The notes under the pieces: generated by a model
Seen by the model: only the letters and a program-made list of their open reading frames with translations
Told to the model about the DNA's origin: nothing
The model's database searches: none
Shown: one piece after another, positions 63,982 through 64,000 of the stretch
Position numbering within the stretch: position 1 is the stretch's first letter
Layout: each line of letters begins with the position of its first letter
NCBI GenBank assembly: GCA_937967505.1
Contig: CALCJM010000014.1
Span: 1 to 64,000, forward strand
Source of the DNA: an uncultured Pirellulaceae bacterium
Lineage (GTDB): Bacteria; Planctomycetota; Planctomycetia; Pirellulales; Pirellulaceae
Length of the DNA: 64,000 nucleotides
Reading direction: 5' to 3'
Made by a program: the position numbers and the translations under genes

Positions 63982-64000
63982 CGTATGGGCAACATCAACA

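Overview
The window looks like a chromosomal segment of a planctomycete, probably of the Pirellulaceae. This is inferred from gene content: a BBP7-like secreted protein, a DUF1570 zincin, a Tat-exported Gfo/Idh/MocA oxidoreductase, an orphan beta-RFAP-synthase-like GHMP protein, weak Shine-Dalgarno sites, and several genes with exotic or degenerate active sites. No rRNA gene or clear canonical tRNA gene was seen.

Region 1-9.8 kb is accessory DNA. A minus-strand operon of orphan polymorphic-toxin tips, each followed by a putative immunity gene (7.6 to 5.1 kb), runs into a further small gene. That gene is split by a 4,412-bp IS1-like transposon at 699-5110. The transposon has 24-bp perfect terminal inverted repeats and an 8-bp target duplication. 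Removing it together with one copy of the duplication restores a 172-codon reading frame exactly. It carries a DDE transposase, a structured leader RNA with a consensus promoter, a tRNA-like fold, a zinc-ribbon membrane peptide, two other small membrane proteins, a winged-helix-like protein and remnants of an older related element. A degenerate IS701-like element (about 7.6-9.5 kb) truncates the upstream end of the toxin array.

Region 9.8-17.8 kb holds housekeeping and hypothetical genes: a PQQ-type beta-propeller, an ArfB-like release factor, a UVR-motif protein, a sugar isomerase/epimerase-like TIM barrel, a BON protein, and a TIGR03545/TIGR03546-like pair. Region 18-26.5 kb is a type I secretion locus: a 1,287-residue repeat/RTX protein with a serralysin-like C-terminus that lacks the HExxH zinc site, an HlyB-type ABC exporter and an HlyD-type adaptor. 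It is followed by a BBP7-like beta-barrel, two membrane-anchored TPR proteins, a DoxX protein with a large insertion and an exported oxidoreductase.

Region 36.5-47.4 kb is metabolic: GHMP protein, PdxJ, DapA, an ABC permease, the DUF1570 protein, then tryptophan 2,3-dioxygenase and kynurenine 3-monooxygenase facing kynureninase and XseA. Region 47.5-53.6 kb encodes surface-glycan functions: a methyltransferase, a glycosyltransferase, a capsule-type protein, an SpsF/PseF-like nucleotidyltransferase and a PseG-PseH-like fusion whose expected catalytic His is Gln. Region 54.2-64 kb is the end of a hybrid PKS-NRPS cluster: AT-ACP-aminotransferase, then C-A(Gly-like code)-PCP, then two alpha/beta hydrolases lacking a serine nucleophile. 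Three copies of a ~103-bp palindromic repeat (14.3, 53.8 and 59.9 kb) occur in gene-poor gaps.
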